DNA from: Maribacter aestuarii
Lineage (GTDB): Bacteria > Bacteroidota > Bacteroidia > Flavobacteriales > Flavobacteriaceae
Direction of reading: 5' to 3'
Assembly: GCF_027474845.2 (NCBI RefSeq)
Contig: NZ_CP107031.2
Coordinates: 2,494,501 to 2,558,500, forward strand
Length of the DNA: 64,000 bases
Numbering within the stretch: position 1 is the first letter of the stretch; every line of letters begins with the position of its first letter. The notes beneath the pieces were generated by a model. The model saw nothing but the letters and a program-made list of their open reading frames with translations, was not told the DNA's origin and searched no databases. Below, piece after piece: positions 38,918-47,601 of this stretch. The translations under genes were made by a program, and so were the position numbers.

Positions 38918-39236
38918 ATTAGGGGCTGGGACAAAGCCAACGGTTTACGTTTTATTATTAGTGCACTTAGGTGTTCCACGTGCAGAAATTTTGGCTGACG
39001 CGTGAAGATTGATTCCATATTTCCAAACAAATGTGCAAACTTTCTTAAGTAAGCATATACCTGTAAAGAAATATATGGAGATCTTAGGTTCTGTCCAATT
39101 CAGTTGTAACATAATAGTTATGGTTGTTAAAGATACGAATTTAATTCTATGAATGAGTGGCGCTACCTAGGCTAATAGCTAGAAGTAGCATAAGGATTGT
39201 AACGTTATAAGGCATGCCACGACCAGCCCTTTTTTA
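38918..39236 (+). ncRNA. Predicted template ncRNA of the reverse transcriptase
   Basis: About 320 bases between the micropeptide gene and the RT start code for no protein. AGGGGCTGG (38921-38929) can pair with CCAGCCCTT (39223-39231), nine pairs with one G-U, closing the RNA end to end; TTTTTT follows at 39230-39235. A stem-loop GCTAC-CTAG / CTAG-AA-GTAGC lies at 39162-39189. DRT2 systems are known to carry an ncRNA at this position that the RT copies by rolling-circle reverse transcription. The identity as ncRNA is inferred from promoter, pairing and position, not from a family match. Confidence 0.6.
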
Positions 39237-39245
39237 ATTCTAAAG

Positions 39246-40835
39246 ATGACTCCAGATTGGCTGAAATTCAAAAAATATCCCCACATAGGTGAACCACTAA
39301 CGAAGAAAAGGGATTCGGGTTGGATAATTAGATATGTGACAAATCCACAGTTAATAGCTAAGCATAAATTCACCCCTTTACTGCATAAAAAAATCTATCA
39401 ACGGAAGTACCGACCTGATAAAAATGCTCCAAAAAAAAATGGTAAGAGGGTGCGTTCTGTGCAAAAACGAAAAGAGCGTCCTATCTTCTATGCATCACAT
39501 TTGGATTCAATTCTTTACAGCTATTATTGTTATAAGCTCACTTCGGCATATGAGGACTACATAAGAGACGAAAGTTTTAATTTAAGCCCTGTAGCTTACA
39601 GGAAAATTCCGGTTGGACCAAGTTCAAACAGTAATAAGTGTAATATTGAGTTCGCTTACGATACATTTATATTTATAGAAAATAATAAACATAGAAAGCT
39701 ATCTGTTATAGTAGCAGATGTAACATCTTTTTTTGATAATCTCGATCATAGAATACTTCATAAACAATGGAAGCGTGTTTTGAATGTCGATAGTTTGCCG
39801 GATGATCATTATAACATTTATAAGAGTTTAATAACCAAAAGATTCGTTAACGAGAATGAGCTTTTCAATAAATTTAAGCACAAGTTAATAGCTGAAAGGG
39901 GAGTTGTTAATGACAGTACTAAAATTCGTTTACGAAATATAAATGTCAAACATAATTGGTACTTAAAGAAGGAAAGGGTTGTAGCTTATTGTACAAAAAA
40001 AGATTTTTTCAATGAAGCAACTCATTTAATACGGGCTGAGAAAGCATGTAGTCATCAACATAAAAAATGTAGAAACAATTGTACTCCTAAAGGAATTCCT
40101 CAAGGTACACCAATGAGTGCAACCTTAGCAAACATATACATGTTGGATTTTGATAAAACTGTTTTCAATGAATGTCAAAAGAGAAATTCTTACTATCAAA
40201 GATATAGTGATGATTTAATAATTGTCTGCGACCAAGAAAATGAACAGTACTTTTTTAACTTGATTAGGAAATCAGTTGAGAAAACTGCCAAACTTGAGAT
40301 ACATCCAAATAAAACCAATATTTATAGATACGAAACAATTGGTAAGAATTTTAATGGTGGCATTCTTGAAGAGGATAATAGTATATCAGACAGAAAGCAA
40401 CTAGAATACTTAGGTTTCGAATATGATGGAAAAAAGGTGAGAGTTAAAACTGTTGGGTTCTCGAAATTCTATAGAAGTATGAAGAGATCTTTAGCAAGAG
40501 GAGTTCATTTTGCATCTATGCCATATAACAAAACCAACAAACTATTTGAAGAAAGATTATATAGGCGTTTTACATATAAGGGAGCTAAACGAAGATTAAT
40601 ATTCAAGCGTGACTTGAAATCGGGAGAATTCTATAAATCAAAAGAGCAGTATTGGGGAAATTATATTAGTTACCTCGAAAAAGCAAATCGCATAATGCGC
40701 CCAATAAATGGTGATGATTCAATTAAAAAGCAATATTCCAAGTTTTGGAATAATTTTCATTTAGAAATGAAAAAATCATATTTAAAAATAGGCAAGAACC
40801 TTTTAAAATTTAGAGGTTACAGTAATAAAAACTGA
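39246..40835 (+). CDS. DRT2-like antiviral reverse transcriptase
   Basis: 529 residues. The N-terminus FKKYPHIGEPLTKKRDSGWI and the segment ERPIFYASHLDSILYSYYCY, then KCNIEFAYDTFIF, follow the pattern I know from Drt2-type proteins of the UG/Abi RT group. RT motif A is VIVADVTSFFDNLDH (Asp ~158 and ~164), motif B is GIPQGTPMSATLANIYM (~283-299), motif C is RYSDDLIIV (~319-327, catalytic Asp pair). No maturase or endonuclease domain, so it is not a group II intron protein. A Cys/His-rich stretch (~268-279) just before motif B is unusual. It is the last gene before the tRNA-Leu junction, the typical position of defence cargo. Confidence 0.78.
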   Translation: MTPDWLKFKKYPHIGEPLTKKRDSGWIIRYVTNPQLIAKHKFTPLLHKKIYQRKYRPDKNAPKKNGKRVRSVQKRKERPIFYASHLDSILYSYYCYKLTSAYEDYIRDESFNLSPVAYRKIPVGPSSNSNKCNIEFAYDTFIFIENNKHRKLSVIVADVTSFFDNLDHRILHKQWKRVLNVDSLPDDHYNIYKSLITKRFVNENELFNKFKHKLIAERGVVNDSTKIRLRNINVKHNWYLKKERVVAYCTKKDFFNEATHLIRAEKACSHQHKKCRNNCTPKGIPQGTPMSATLANIYMLDFDKTVFNECQKRNSYYQRYSDDLIIVCDQENEQYFFNLIRKSVEKTAKLEIHPNKTNIYRYETIGKNFNGGILEEDNSISDRKQLEYLGFEYDGKKVRVKTVGFSKFYRSMKRSLARGVHFASMPYNKTNKLFEERLYRRFTYKGAKRRLIFKRDLKSGEFYKSKEQYWGNYISYLEKANRIMRPINGDDSIKKQYSKFWNNFHLEMKKSYLKIGKNLLKFRGYSNKN

Positions 40836-40911
40836 TTTTTCTATTGCATCATAAAGGAATTCTACTCATACAGACATAGTCGTACAGCTATCGTACAATA
40901 ATAAAAACAAA

Positions 40912-40950
40912 AAAGACTTAAAAAGCAGTATTTCAGCTAATTAAGTCTTT
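40912..40950 (-). terminator. Terminator now serving the tRNA operon
   Basis: AAAGACTTAA (40912-40921) / TTAAGTCTTT (40941-40950); on the minus strand it is followed by TTTTGTTTTTATTATTG. It belongs to the element and lies directly after the tRNA-Leu 3' end. It can also stop reverse-transcriptase mRNA. Confidence 0.8.
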
Positions 40951-40956
40951 CTCTTT

Positions 40957-40969
40957 GTACTCGAGGCGG
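40957..40969. repeat. Right attachment repeat (attR core)
   Basis: GTACTCGAGGCGG, identical to 30809-30821. It covers the 3' terminal 12 nt of tRNA-Leu, so the tRNA stays intact after integration. Confidence 0.85.
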
Positions 40970-41041
40970 GACTTGAACCCGCACGACCAGATGGTCACAG
41001 GATTTTAAGTCCGGCGTGTCTACCAATTCCACCACTCGAGC
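40958..41041 (-). tRNA. tRNA-Leu (anticodon TAA)
   Basis: 84 nt with a long variable arm (TGTGACCATCTGGTCGTG). Acceptor GCTCGAG pairs with CTCGAGT (last pair G-U); T-loop GGGTTCAAGTCCC; anticodon loop CTTAAAA. CCA is not encoded. Its 3' end is the element's integration site. Confidence 0.95.
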
Positions 41042-41078
41042 AGGACTTTAAATAAAACGCCGGCTTTCAGCATTTTTG

Positions 41079-41151
41079 AGCGAAAAACGGGATTCGAACC
41101 CGCGACCTCCACCTTGGCAAGGTGGCGCTCTACCAACTGAGCTATTTTCGC
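41079..41151 (-). tRNA. tRNA-Gly (anticodon GCC)
   Basis: 73 nt. Acceptor GCGAAAA pairs with TTTTCGC, D-arm AGCTCAGTTGGTAGAGC, anticodon stem-loop CCACC-TTGCCAA-GGTGG, T-arm with GGTTCGAATCCC. CCA not encoded. It lies 37 bp upstream of tRNA-Leu in the same operon. Confidence 0.97.
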
Positions 41152-41247
41152 GTTTTTATGAACGAACACCTATTAAAAGATGCGGACGCAAATTTAATAC
41201 AATTCTGTAAAAACCAAAGTAAATTTAGGCAAAAGAAATAAAATTGC

Positions 41248-43869
41248 TCAGGAGGTGGCTTTCTTATTCTTGGTTAACAATCGCTTTATTTCATTTAGTT
41301 TCATCAAGGCTTCCACAGGGGTAAGTGTATCTATGTCTAAATGAAGGATTTCCTGTTTTATTTCTACTAGTAAGGGATCATCCAAATTAAAAAAACTTAA
41401 TTGCATTTCATTTTGGACGGACTGTAATTTGTCCGTCAGTTCCTCATTGGAGTGCGATTTTTCCAGTTTTTTGAGAATTTTATTCGCTTTTTGTATAACC
41501 TGCTGCGGCATTCCGGCCATTTTGGCTACGTGTATCCCGAAACTATGTTCGCTGCCACCGGGTTTTAGTTTTCTAAGGAACAGCACATTGTCCTTTATTT
41601 CCTTGATGGAAACATTGTAATTTTTAATACGCTCAAAAGTAGACGACATCTCGTTGAGTTCGTGGTAGTGTGTTGCAAACAAGGTTTTGGCCCTGGCGGG
41701 ATGTTCATGCAAGTATTCCGAAATGGCCCATGCAATAGAAATACCGTCATAGGTACTGGTTCCTCTTCCAATTTCATCAAGCAGGACCAAACTACGTTCG
41801 GAAAGGTTGTTCAATATAGAGGCGGTTTCGTTCATTTCTACCATAAAGGTAGATTCTCCCATGGAGATATTATCACTGGCCCCCACACGGGTAAATATCT
41901 TGTCTACATAACCGATTTTCGCCGACTCTGCGGGTACAAAGCTTCCCATTTGTGCCAGGAGTATTATGAGCGCCGTCTGCCTTAAAATGGCCGATTTACC
42001 ACTCATATTTGGTCCCGTAATCATAATAACCTGCTGCTCGCTCCTGTCCAGGAAAACATCATTTGCAATATAGTGCTCACCCAAGGGCAATTGTTTCTCA
42101 ATTACCGGATGCCTACCGTTTTTGATATCGATATCCGTAGAATCATTGAGTTCGGGTGCCACGTAGTTATTTTCCTTGGCGAGCTGGGTAAAACCACAAA
42201 GACAATCCAATTGCGCTATAAGTTGGGCATTTTGTTGTACGGGAGCAATATATTCCTGCATCCAGACCACCAACTGTGAAAAAAGTTGTTGCTCCAACGT
42301 AGCAATTCGTTCTTCTGCGCCTAAAATCTTTGCTTCGTATTCCTTTAGTTCTTCAGTAATATAACGCTCCGCATTGACCAAGGTCTGTTTTCGTATCCAA
42401 GTTTCCGGCACTTTGTCCCTGTGGGTGTTCCTAACCTCGATATAGTATCCAAATACATTATTGGAGGCTATTTTTAAGGAAGTAATTCCGGTAGCTTCGG
42501 TCTCCCGGGCCAACATTTGGTCCAGATAGTCCTTACCGGAAACAGCAAGACCCCTAAGCTCATCCAACTCCGTAGAAAAACCCTCGGCGATGGTGTTCCC
42601 TTTGAGCACGTTTACCGGCGCGTCTTCGCTTAGCATTTCCTTGATCTTGTTTCGTAGCACATCACAAGATTGAAGTTGGTCTCCTATTAATGCCAAGGCC
42701 TCGTTTTTAGAATGGGAAGCCAATTGTTTAATGGGAACGATGGCCTCCATGGAATTCTTGAGCTGTACGACCTCTTTAGGGTTCACTTTTCCTGTAGACA
42801 CCTTGGAAATAAGGCGCTCCAAATCTCCCATTTGCTTTATATTCCGTTGGAACTTGTCTAGGAGTGATTCATTCTCAATAAGATGACCGATAACCTGATG
42901 CCTATTCCGTATTTTTTGGATATTCTTCAACGGCAAGGCCAACCATCGCTTAACCATTCGCCCGCCCATTGGGGAAATGGTCTTATCAATAACGTCCAGC
43001 AGTGTAACTGCATTAGTGTTAGTAGAATGGTACAGTTCCAGATTTCTTATCGTAAACCTGTCCATCCAGATATATTCATCCTCAGCAATACGTTGTAAGC
43101 TGCTGATATGTTGTAATTGCCGATGTTGTGTTTCGGACAGGTAATGGAGTACTACTCCAGAGGCAATAATACCTTCCTTGAGATGGTCTACTCCAAAACC
43201 CTTGAGGGTTTTGGTCTTAAAATGACCGGTGAGATTTTCCAGGGCGTAATCTTCTTGAAATACCCAATCCTCCATATAAAAGGTGTGAAATTGAGAACCA
43301 AAGATTTCTTCAAATTCTTTTCTATGCGCTTTGGATATCAATATTTCGTTGGGGGCAAAATTCTGCAGTAGTTTATCAATCTGTTCATCGCTGCCTTCAG
43401 AGGTCAAGAACTCACCCGTAGAAATATCCACAAAAGCTATACCTAGGTTTTTCCTTCCAAAGTGAACGGCACATAAAAAGTTATTGCTCTTGGCATGGAG
43501 TATATCATCGTTCATGGCCACACCTGGTGTAACCAGCTCCGTTACCCCGCGTTTTACGATGGTTTTGGTTTGTTTGGGGTCTTCTAGTTGATCGCAGATA
43601 GCAACACGTTGCCCTGCCTTTACCAGTTTGGGAAGATAGGTGTTTAAAGAATGATGGGGGAATCCGGCCAATTCTGTACGGTCGCCACCATTATTGCGGT
43701 GGGTAAGGATGATACCTAGGATTTTTGAGGCTTTTACCGCATCTTCTCCAAAGGTCTCGTAAAAATCCCCCACGCGAAACAGCAATAAAGCATCAGGATA
43801 TTTGGTCTTGATGGTATTGTATTGTTTCATTAAAGGGGTCACCTTTTTTATTTTTCCCTTGTCCGCCAC
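41248..43869 (-). CDS. mutS: DNA mismatch repair ATPase MutS
   Basis: 873 residues, full MutS1 length. The mismatch-binding Phe-X-Glu is in [14 protein letters not shown] near residue 35. Connector, lever and clamp domains follow, then the ATPase with Walker [14 protein letters not shown] (~620), Walker [17 protein letters not shown] and the helix-turn-helix tail. It recognises mismatches and small loops and recruits MutL. Convergent with nothing; divergent from the SpoU methylase gene 105 bp away. Confidence 0.97.
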   Translation of the reverse strand: MADKGKIKKVTPLMKQYNTIKTKYPDALLLFRVGDFYETFGEDAVKASKILGIILTHRNNGGDRTELAGFPHHSLNTYLPKLVKAGQRVAICDQLEDPKQTKTIVKRGVTELVTPGVAMNDDILHAKSNNFLCAVHFGRKNLGIAFVDISTGEFLTSEGSDEQIDKLLQNFAPNEILISKAHRKEFEEIFGSQFHTFYMEDWVFQEDYALENLTGHFKTKTLKGFGVDHLKEGIIASGVVLHYLSETQHRQLQHISSLQRIAEDEYIWMDRFTIRNLELYHSTNTNAVTLLDVIDKTISPMGGRMVKRWLALPLKNIQKIRNRHQVIGHLIENESLLDKFQRNIKQMGDLERLISKVSTGKVNPKEVVQLKNSMEAIVPIKQLASHSKNEALALIGDQLQSCDVLRNKIKEMLSEDAPVNVLKGNTIAEGFSTELDELRGLAVSGKDYLDQMLARETEATGITSLKIASNNVFGYYIEVRNTHRDKVPETWIRKQTLVNAERYITEELKEYEAKILGAEERIATLEQQLFSQLVVWMQEYIAPVQQNAQLIAQLDCLCGFTQLAKENNYVAPELNDSTDIDIKNGRHPVIEKQLPLGEHYIANDVFLDRSEQQVIMITGPNMSGKSAILRQTALIILLAQMGSFVPAESAKIGYVDKIFTRVGASDNISMGESTFMVEMNETASILNNLSERSLVLLDEIGRGTSTYDGISIAWAISEYLHEHPARAKTLFATHYHELNEMSSTFERIKNYNVSIKEIKDNVLFLRKLKPGGSEHSFGIHVAKMAGMPQQVIQKANKILKKLEKSHSNEELTDKLQSVQNEMQLSFFNLDDPLLVEIKQEILHLDIDTLTPVEALMKLNEIKRLLTKNKKATS

Positions 43870-43974
43870 TACTTTTTATCTGCTTATTTTTGTCAATGAT
43901 AACGAATATATGGCTTTGCACATGGCCCCGAAATTTTTGTTGATATTTAAGGTCGATAGTTGAAAAGTATTTAA

Positions 43975-44505
43975 ATGAGAAAGCTGAAAAACGAGGAATT
44001 GGAAAGATTGGAGGTTTCGGAATTTAAGAACACCGAAAAAACACCCCTGATCATCGTCTTGGATAATATTCGAAGCTTGAATAATATCGGATCCGTTTTT
44101 AGGACGGCCGATGCTTTCCTAATCAAAAAAATATACCTCTGTGGAATTACCGCCAAACCTCCGCACAAGGATATTCATAAAACCGCATTGGGTGCCACGG
44201 AGAGTGTGGATTGGGAATATATGGCGGAAACGTACGACTTAATAGACCGGTTAAAATCCGAAGGAAATATCATAATGGCCATTGAGCAGGCCGAAGGTGC
44301 CACCATGTTGAACGACTTTAGGCCACAAGTGGATAAGACCTATGTGGTGATATTTGGCAATGAAGTTAAAGGAGTGGACCAAAAAGTAGTGTCCCAATGT
44401 CATGAGGTTTTGGAAATCCCGCAATTTGGCACCAAACATTCCTTGAATATTGCGGTAAGTGTGGGAGTGGTCGTGTGGGATTTATGGTCAAAAATGAACC
44501 AATAA
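43975..44505 (+). CDS. TrmH/SpoU family RNA 2'-O-methyltransferase
   Basis: 176 residues. SPOUT knot motifs: LDNIRSLNNIGSVFRTADAF (motif 1), YVVIFGNEVKGVDQ (motif 2) and EIPQFGTKHSLNIAVSVGVV (motif 3). Methylates ribose in tRNA or rRNA using SAM; the target nucleotide cannot be read from sequence. Followed by a hairpin terminator. Confidence 0.93.
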   Translation: MRKLKNEELERLEVSEFKNTEKTPLIIVLDNIRSLNNIGSVFRTADAFLIKKIYLCGITAKPPHKDIHKTALGATESVDWEYMAETYDLIDRLKSEGNIIMAIEQAEGATMLNDFRPQVDKTYVVIFGNEVKGVDQKVVSQCHEVLEIPQFGTKHSLNIAVSVGVVVWDLWSKMNQ

Positions 44506-44506
44506 A

Positions 44507-44531
44507 AAAGCCCAACCGAAGTTGAGCTTTT
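44507..44531 (+). terminator. Hairpin terminator after the SpoU methylase gene
   Basis: AAAGCCCAAC / CGAA / GTTGAGCTTT with one mismatch, followed by TAGTATAGTTT. Confidence 0.7.
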
Positions 44532-44617
44532 AGTATAGTTTGAGTTAGTTAGTTCCTAATTGGGCACACAAGAACGTAAATACATTTGTTCTGTGCAAGA
44601 AAATTGCCAAAATTGTG

Positions 44618-45766
44618 TTAACCCGATTGTCTTATGGCAAAGTCTGTAATAGTGTCCAGGACCGTTTCATAATCCCTTTGATTGTTTACAAAATCCAATT
44701 CTGAAACATCAATAACCAATTGATTTTCTTTGGGATAGGTCCTTAAGAAATCCAAGTAACCACGGTTGATTTTCTCCAAATAATCGCTATCAATACTTTG
44801 TTCATACACCCTTCCTCTCTTCTTTATTTGCTCCAACAGTCTATCGGTAGTTTGGTACAGATAAACGTAAATGCTCGGTTTTTTAATTTCCTTGTACATA
44901 AACTTGAAAATCTTACGATAGAGTTCAAATTCTTGTTTCTGTAAGGTTACCTTGGCGAAGATGAGGGATTTGAAGATATCATAATCACTGATCATAAAGT
45001 TTTTAAAGAGGTCAAACTGACTCGTATCGTCCGAAAATTGTTGGTACCTATCCGCTAAAAAAGACATTTCCAAGGGAAAGGCATAACGAGCTTGGTCCTC
45101 ATAGAAATTGGGCAAAAACGGATTTTCCGCAAACCGTTCCAGGATTAATTTGGCATTGAAGTCATTGGACATTTTTGTGGCCAAACTGGTTTTCCCTGCG
45201 CCAATGTTGCCCTCTATGGCCATAAACTGTATGCTTGTGAACAACCCTTCTCGGTTGGGATAAAGCTTAATGGTCGTCTTCTGTAAATTGCTTTTGTCCC
45301 TACATTGCTGTAACAGGTTTCGGGTATCTTTATTCAGCTGGGGATGGTAAAACTGTGGGGCGATATCCGAAAGAGGTCGCAGTACAAACCTACGGTCCTG
45401 CATCCTGGGATGCGGAATGCTTAATTTTTCAAATTGAACAATAGCGTTGCCATAGTAAATAATATCAATATCTATGTTCCTGCTCTGGTATTCATCCTTA
45501 AAGCTTCGTTCTCGACCTAAGGTTTTCTCGATATTCAGGAGCTCTTCCAAAAGTTCTTTTGGGGACAGGTTCGTTTCTAATTGCAAACAGGCATTCAAAA
45601 AATCTTCCGATTCAAATCCCCATGCGGGAGTATTGTACACAGATGATATACGTACAACCGCACCCACTCTTTTTTGAATATGAAAAATGGCTTTTTGTAG
45701 GTTTAATTCTCTTTCTCCAAGGTTGCTTCCAATGGAAATATATACGCTTTCTGTGGCAGTTGTCAT
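44618..45766 (-). CDS. folK: Fusion of HPPK (FolK) and deoxynucleoside kinase
   Basis: 382 residues. Residues ~1-165 are 6-hydroxymethyl-7,8-dihydropterin pyrophosphokinase (SIGSNLGERELNLQKAI, FLNACLQLETNLSP, SRNIDIDIIYYG, IPHPRMQDRRFVLRPL), a folate-pathway step. Residues ~175-382 are a deoxynucleoside kinase with P-loop IEGNIGAGKTSLA, the ERFAENPFL motif and LYQTTDRLLEQIKKRGRVYE lid. Both halves look complete. Fusion of these two activities is seen in Bacteroidetes. It is divergent from sppA. Confidence 0.95.
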   Translation of the reverse strand: MTTATESVYISIGSNLGERELNLQKAIFHIQKRVGAVVRISSVYNTPAWGFESEDFLNACLQLETNLSPKELLEELLNIEKTLGRERSFKDEYQSRNIDIDIIYYGNAIVQFEKLSIPHPRMQDRRFVLRPLSDIAPQFYHPQLNKDTRNLLQQCRDKSNLQKTTIKLYPNREGLFTSIQFMAIEGNIGAGKTSLATKMSNDFNAKLILERFAENPFLPNFYEDQARYAFPLEMSFLADRYQQFSDDTSQFDLFKNFMISDYDIFKSLIFAKVTLQKQEFELYRKIFKFMYKEIKKPSIYVYLYQTTDRLLEQIKKRGRVYEQSIDSDYLEKINRGYLDFLRTYPKENQLVIDVSELDFVNNQRDYETVLDTITDFAIRQSG

Positions 45767-45802
45767 CTGTAAGCAAAATAAACAAAACTAATCCACTTTG
45801 GT

Positions 45803-45810
45803 TATCTTTG
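45803..45810 (+). promoter_or_regulatory. Candidate -7 element of sppA
   Basis: TATCTTTG matches TAnnTTTG, 24 nt before the sppA ATG. No clear -33 TTG. Confidence 0.4.
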
Positions 45811-45834
45811 CCGGATATTAAAAATTGCTATTGC

Positions 45835-47601
45835 ATGAACTTTTTGAGAAATTTATTAGCATCCATTATTGGATGTATTTTGGCGTTTGGTATCGTCTTC
45901 GTCATGTTCCTAATTTTCATTAGTCTTATTGGGAATGATGAAGATTCCGTTACGGTTAAGGATAACTCCATACTTGAACTACAGTTGCAAAGACCTATTG
46001 CAGATTATACGGGTAGTAGGGATTTGGATCCATTCTCCGGAATTTTTGAATCATCACAAGGCCTGGATGAAATATTGCACGCGATAACGGTGGCAAAGGA
46101 TGATGACAGAATACAGGGAATTAGTATTAACAACAATTTTATCATCGCGGGCCTCGCGCAAACGCAGACCCTAAGAAAAGCACTTTCCGAGTTTAAGGAT
46201 TCCGGGAAATTTATCTATGCGTACGGGGATTTTTATACCCAAAAGGACTACTATTTAGCCAGTGTAGCCGATTCTGTTTATATGAACCCAGTAGGCGTAC
46301 TGGACTTTAAAGGGCTGTCCTCGGAAGTATTGTTTTATAAAGACTTACAGCAGAAAACCGGTGTTAAAATGGAGGTCATAAGACATGGGAAATATAAAAG
46401 TGCGGTAGAGCCGTTTTTAGAAAATGAGATGAGCGATGCTAACAGGGCGCAAATATCGGAGTTGATACACTCCCTATGGAATTCCATGGTCTCGGAAATC
46501 GCGGTAGAAAGAAGTATCTCCGAAGAAAATTTGAATACAATAGCCGATACCTTAGGGGGAAGGTCGCCCAAATTTGCCAAGACTTCTGGTTTGATAGATG
46601 ATATAGTTTTTTACGACCAGTACGAAGATGTTCTGCGTAATGCTTTGTATGATGGTGATAAGGAAGAGGTCAGCATTAACTATATAACGGTTGATGATTA
46701 TACCAAGTATTCCAATAAAAAAATATTACGGTCGGGGAAGGATAAAATTGCCGTGGTTTTTGCCCAAGGGGAAATTTTTTATGGAGAAGGAGGCCCGAAT
46801 ATTATTGGACAGGGAATCATTAATGAAGCGCTAATAAAAGCTAGGGAGGATAAAAATGTAAAGGCTATTGTCCTGCGGGTAAACTCACCTGGAGGAAGTG
46901 CCTTGACCTCGGATATTATCTGGAGGGAAGTGGAACTGACCAAGAAGGTGAAACCAGTGGTGGTATCCATGGGAAATGTAGCGGCATCGGGAGGTTATTA
47001 CATTGCTGCAGGTGCGGATAAAATTTACGCGGAACCTACAACGGTTACCGGGTCGATCGGCGTTTTCGGGACTATTCCCAACATTAACGAATTGGCAAAA
47101 AATATTGGTATCAATGCAGAACAGGTGGGCACGAATAGAAATTCTGTTGATTATTCCCTCTTCGAGCCAATGAAGGATGATTTTAGGAACAGGGTACAGG
47201 AAAGTATCGAGGATACTTACGAAACCTTTCTGGAGCGCGTATCGGCGGGTAGGAATATTTCAATGGCGCAGGCCGACAGTTTAGCCCAAGGTAGGGTTTG
47301 GAGTGGGGTAGATGCCAAACGTTTGGGCCTTATAGATGAATTGGGCACTTTAGAGGATGCAATAGCCGCAGCAGCGGAAATGGCCGAATTGGGTGAATAT
47401 GGAATTAGGAAATATCCGAAGTACAAGACCGGATTTGAACGATTCATGGAGGACTTAAGTGGTGTAAGTGCCAAAACCAAAGAAAAAGTTCTTAGAGAGG
47501 ACTTGGGAAATGAAGCCTACTCCATAATCCAAGAATTTAAGTCGGCCATGGAACAAAAGGGTGTGCAGGCGAGATTACCGTTTGTTTTAAACATTAAGTA
47601 A
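45835..47601 (+). CDS. sppA: Signal peptide peptidase SppA, 67K type
   Basis: 588 residues from ATG 45835 (MNFLRNLLASIIGCILAFG); a longer frame back to 45559 runs antisense through folK and is not credible. One N-terminal membrane helix, then two tandem S49 protease domains. The catalytic Ser is in MGNVAASGGYYIAAGADKIY and the Lys in the first domain (EVIRHGKYKSAVEPF). It degrades signal peptides left in the inner membrane. The next gene overlaps by 1 bp. Confidence 0.95.
   Translation: MNFLRNLLASIIGCILAFGIVFVMFLIFISLIGNDEDSVTVKDNSILELQLQRPIADYTGSRDLDPFSGIFESSQGLDEILHAITVAKDDDRIQGISINNNFIIAGLAQTQTLRKALSEFKDSGKFIYAYGDFYTQKDYYLASVADSVYMNPVGVLDFKGLSSEVLFYKDLQQKTGVKMEVIRHGKYKSAVEPFLENEMSDANRAQISELIHSLWNSMVSEIAVERSISEENLNTIADTLGGRSPKFAKTSGLIDDIVFYDQYEDVLRNALYDGDKEEVSINYITVDDYTKYSNKKILRSGKDKIAVVFAQGEIFYGEGGPNIIGQGIINEALIKAREDKNVKAIVLRVNSPGGSALTSDIIWREVELTKKVKPVVVSMGNVAASGGYYIAAGADKIYAEPTTVTGSIGVFGTIPNINELAKNIGINAEQVGTNRNSVDYSLFEPMKDDFRNRVQESIEDTYETFLERVSAGRNISMAQADSLAQGRVWSGVDAKRLGLIDELGTLEDAIAAAAEMAELGEYGIRKYPKYKTGFERFMEDLSGVSAKTKEKVLREDLGNEAYSIIQEFKSAMEQKGVQARLPFVLNIK

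Larger units (their letters stand above)
30809..40969. mobile_element. Integrated element of about 10.1 kb at tRNA-Leu
   Basis: Bounded by 13-bp direct repeats GTACTCGAGGCGG, the right copy being the 3' end of a tRNA-Leu gene. A tyrosine recombinase gene is next to the left repeat. Other cargo: coiled-coil protein, excisionase-like HTH, SF3 primase-helicase, origin-like iterons, unknown genes, SRAP protein and a DRT2-like reverse transcriptase at the right end. Base composition is clearly more A+T-rich than the flanks. No relaxase, conjugation or capsid genes are visible, so it resembles a satellite (P4/PICI-like) or a mobilisable island more than a complete ICE or prophage. Confidence 0.85.

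Noticed and set aside
38918..39245. Retron msr-msd or group II intron RNA upstream of the RT
   Set aside because: The RT lacks the maturase and endonuclease domains and the intron domain V pattern is not seen; the RT sequence resembles Drt2, not retron RTs.
39179..39373. 64-codon minus-strand frame across the RT start
   Set aside because: Antisense to the RT coding start and the ncRNA 3' end; no support.
45559..45834. 92-codon N-terminal extension of SppA
   Set aside because: Runs antisense through folK; the conserved SppA start with its membrane helix is at 45835.
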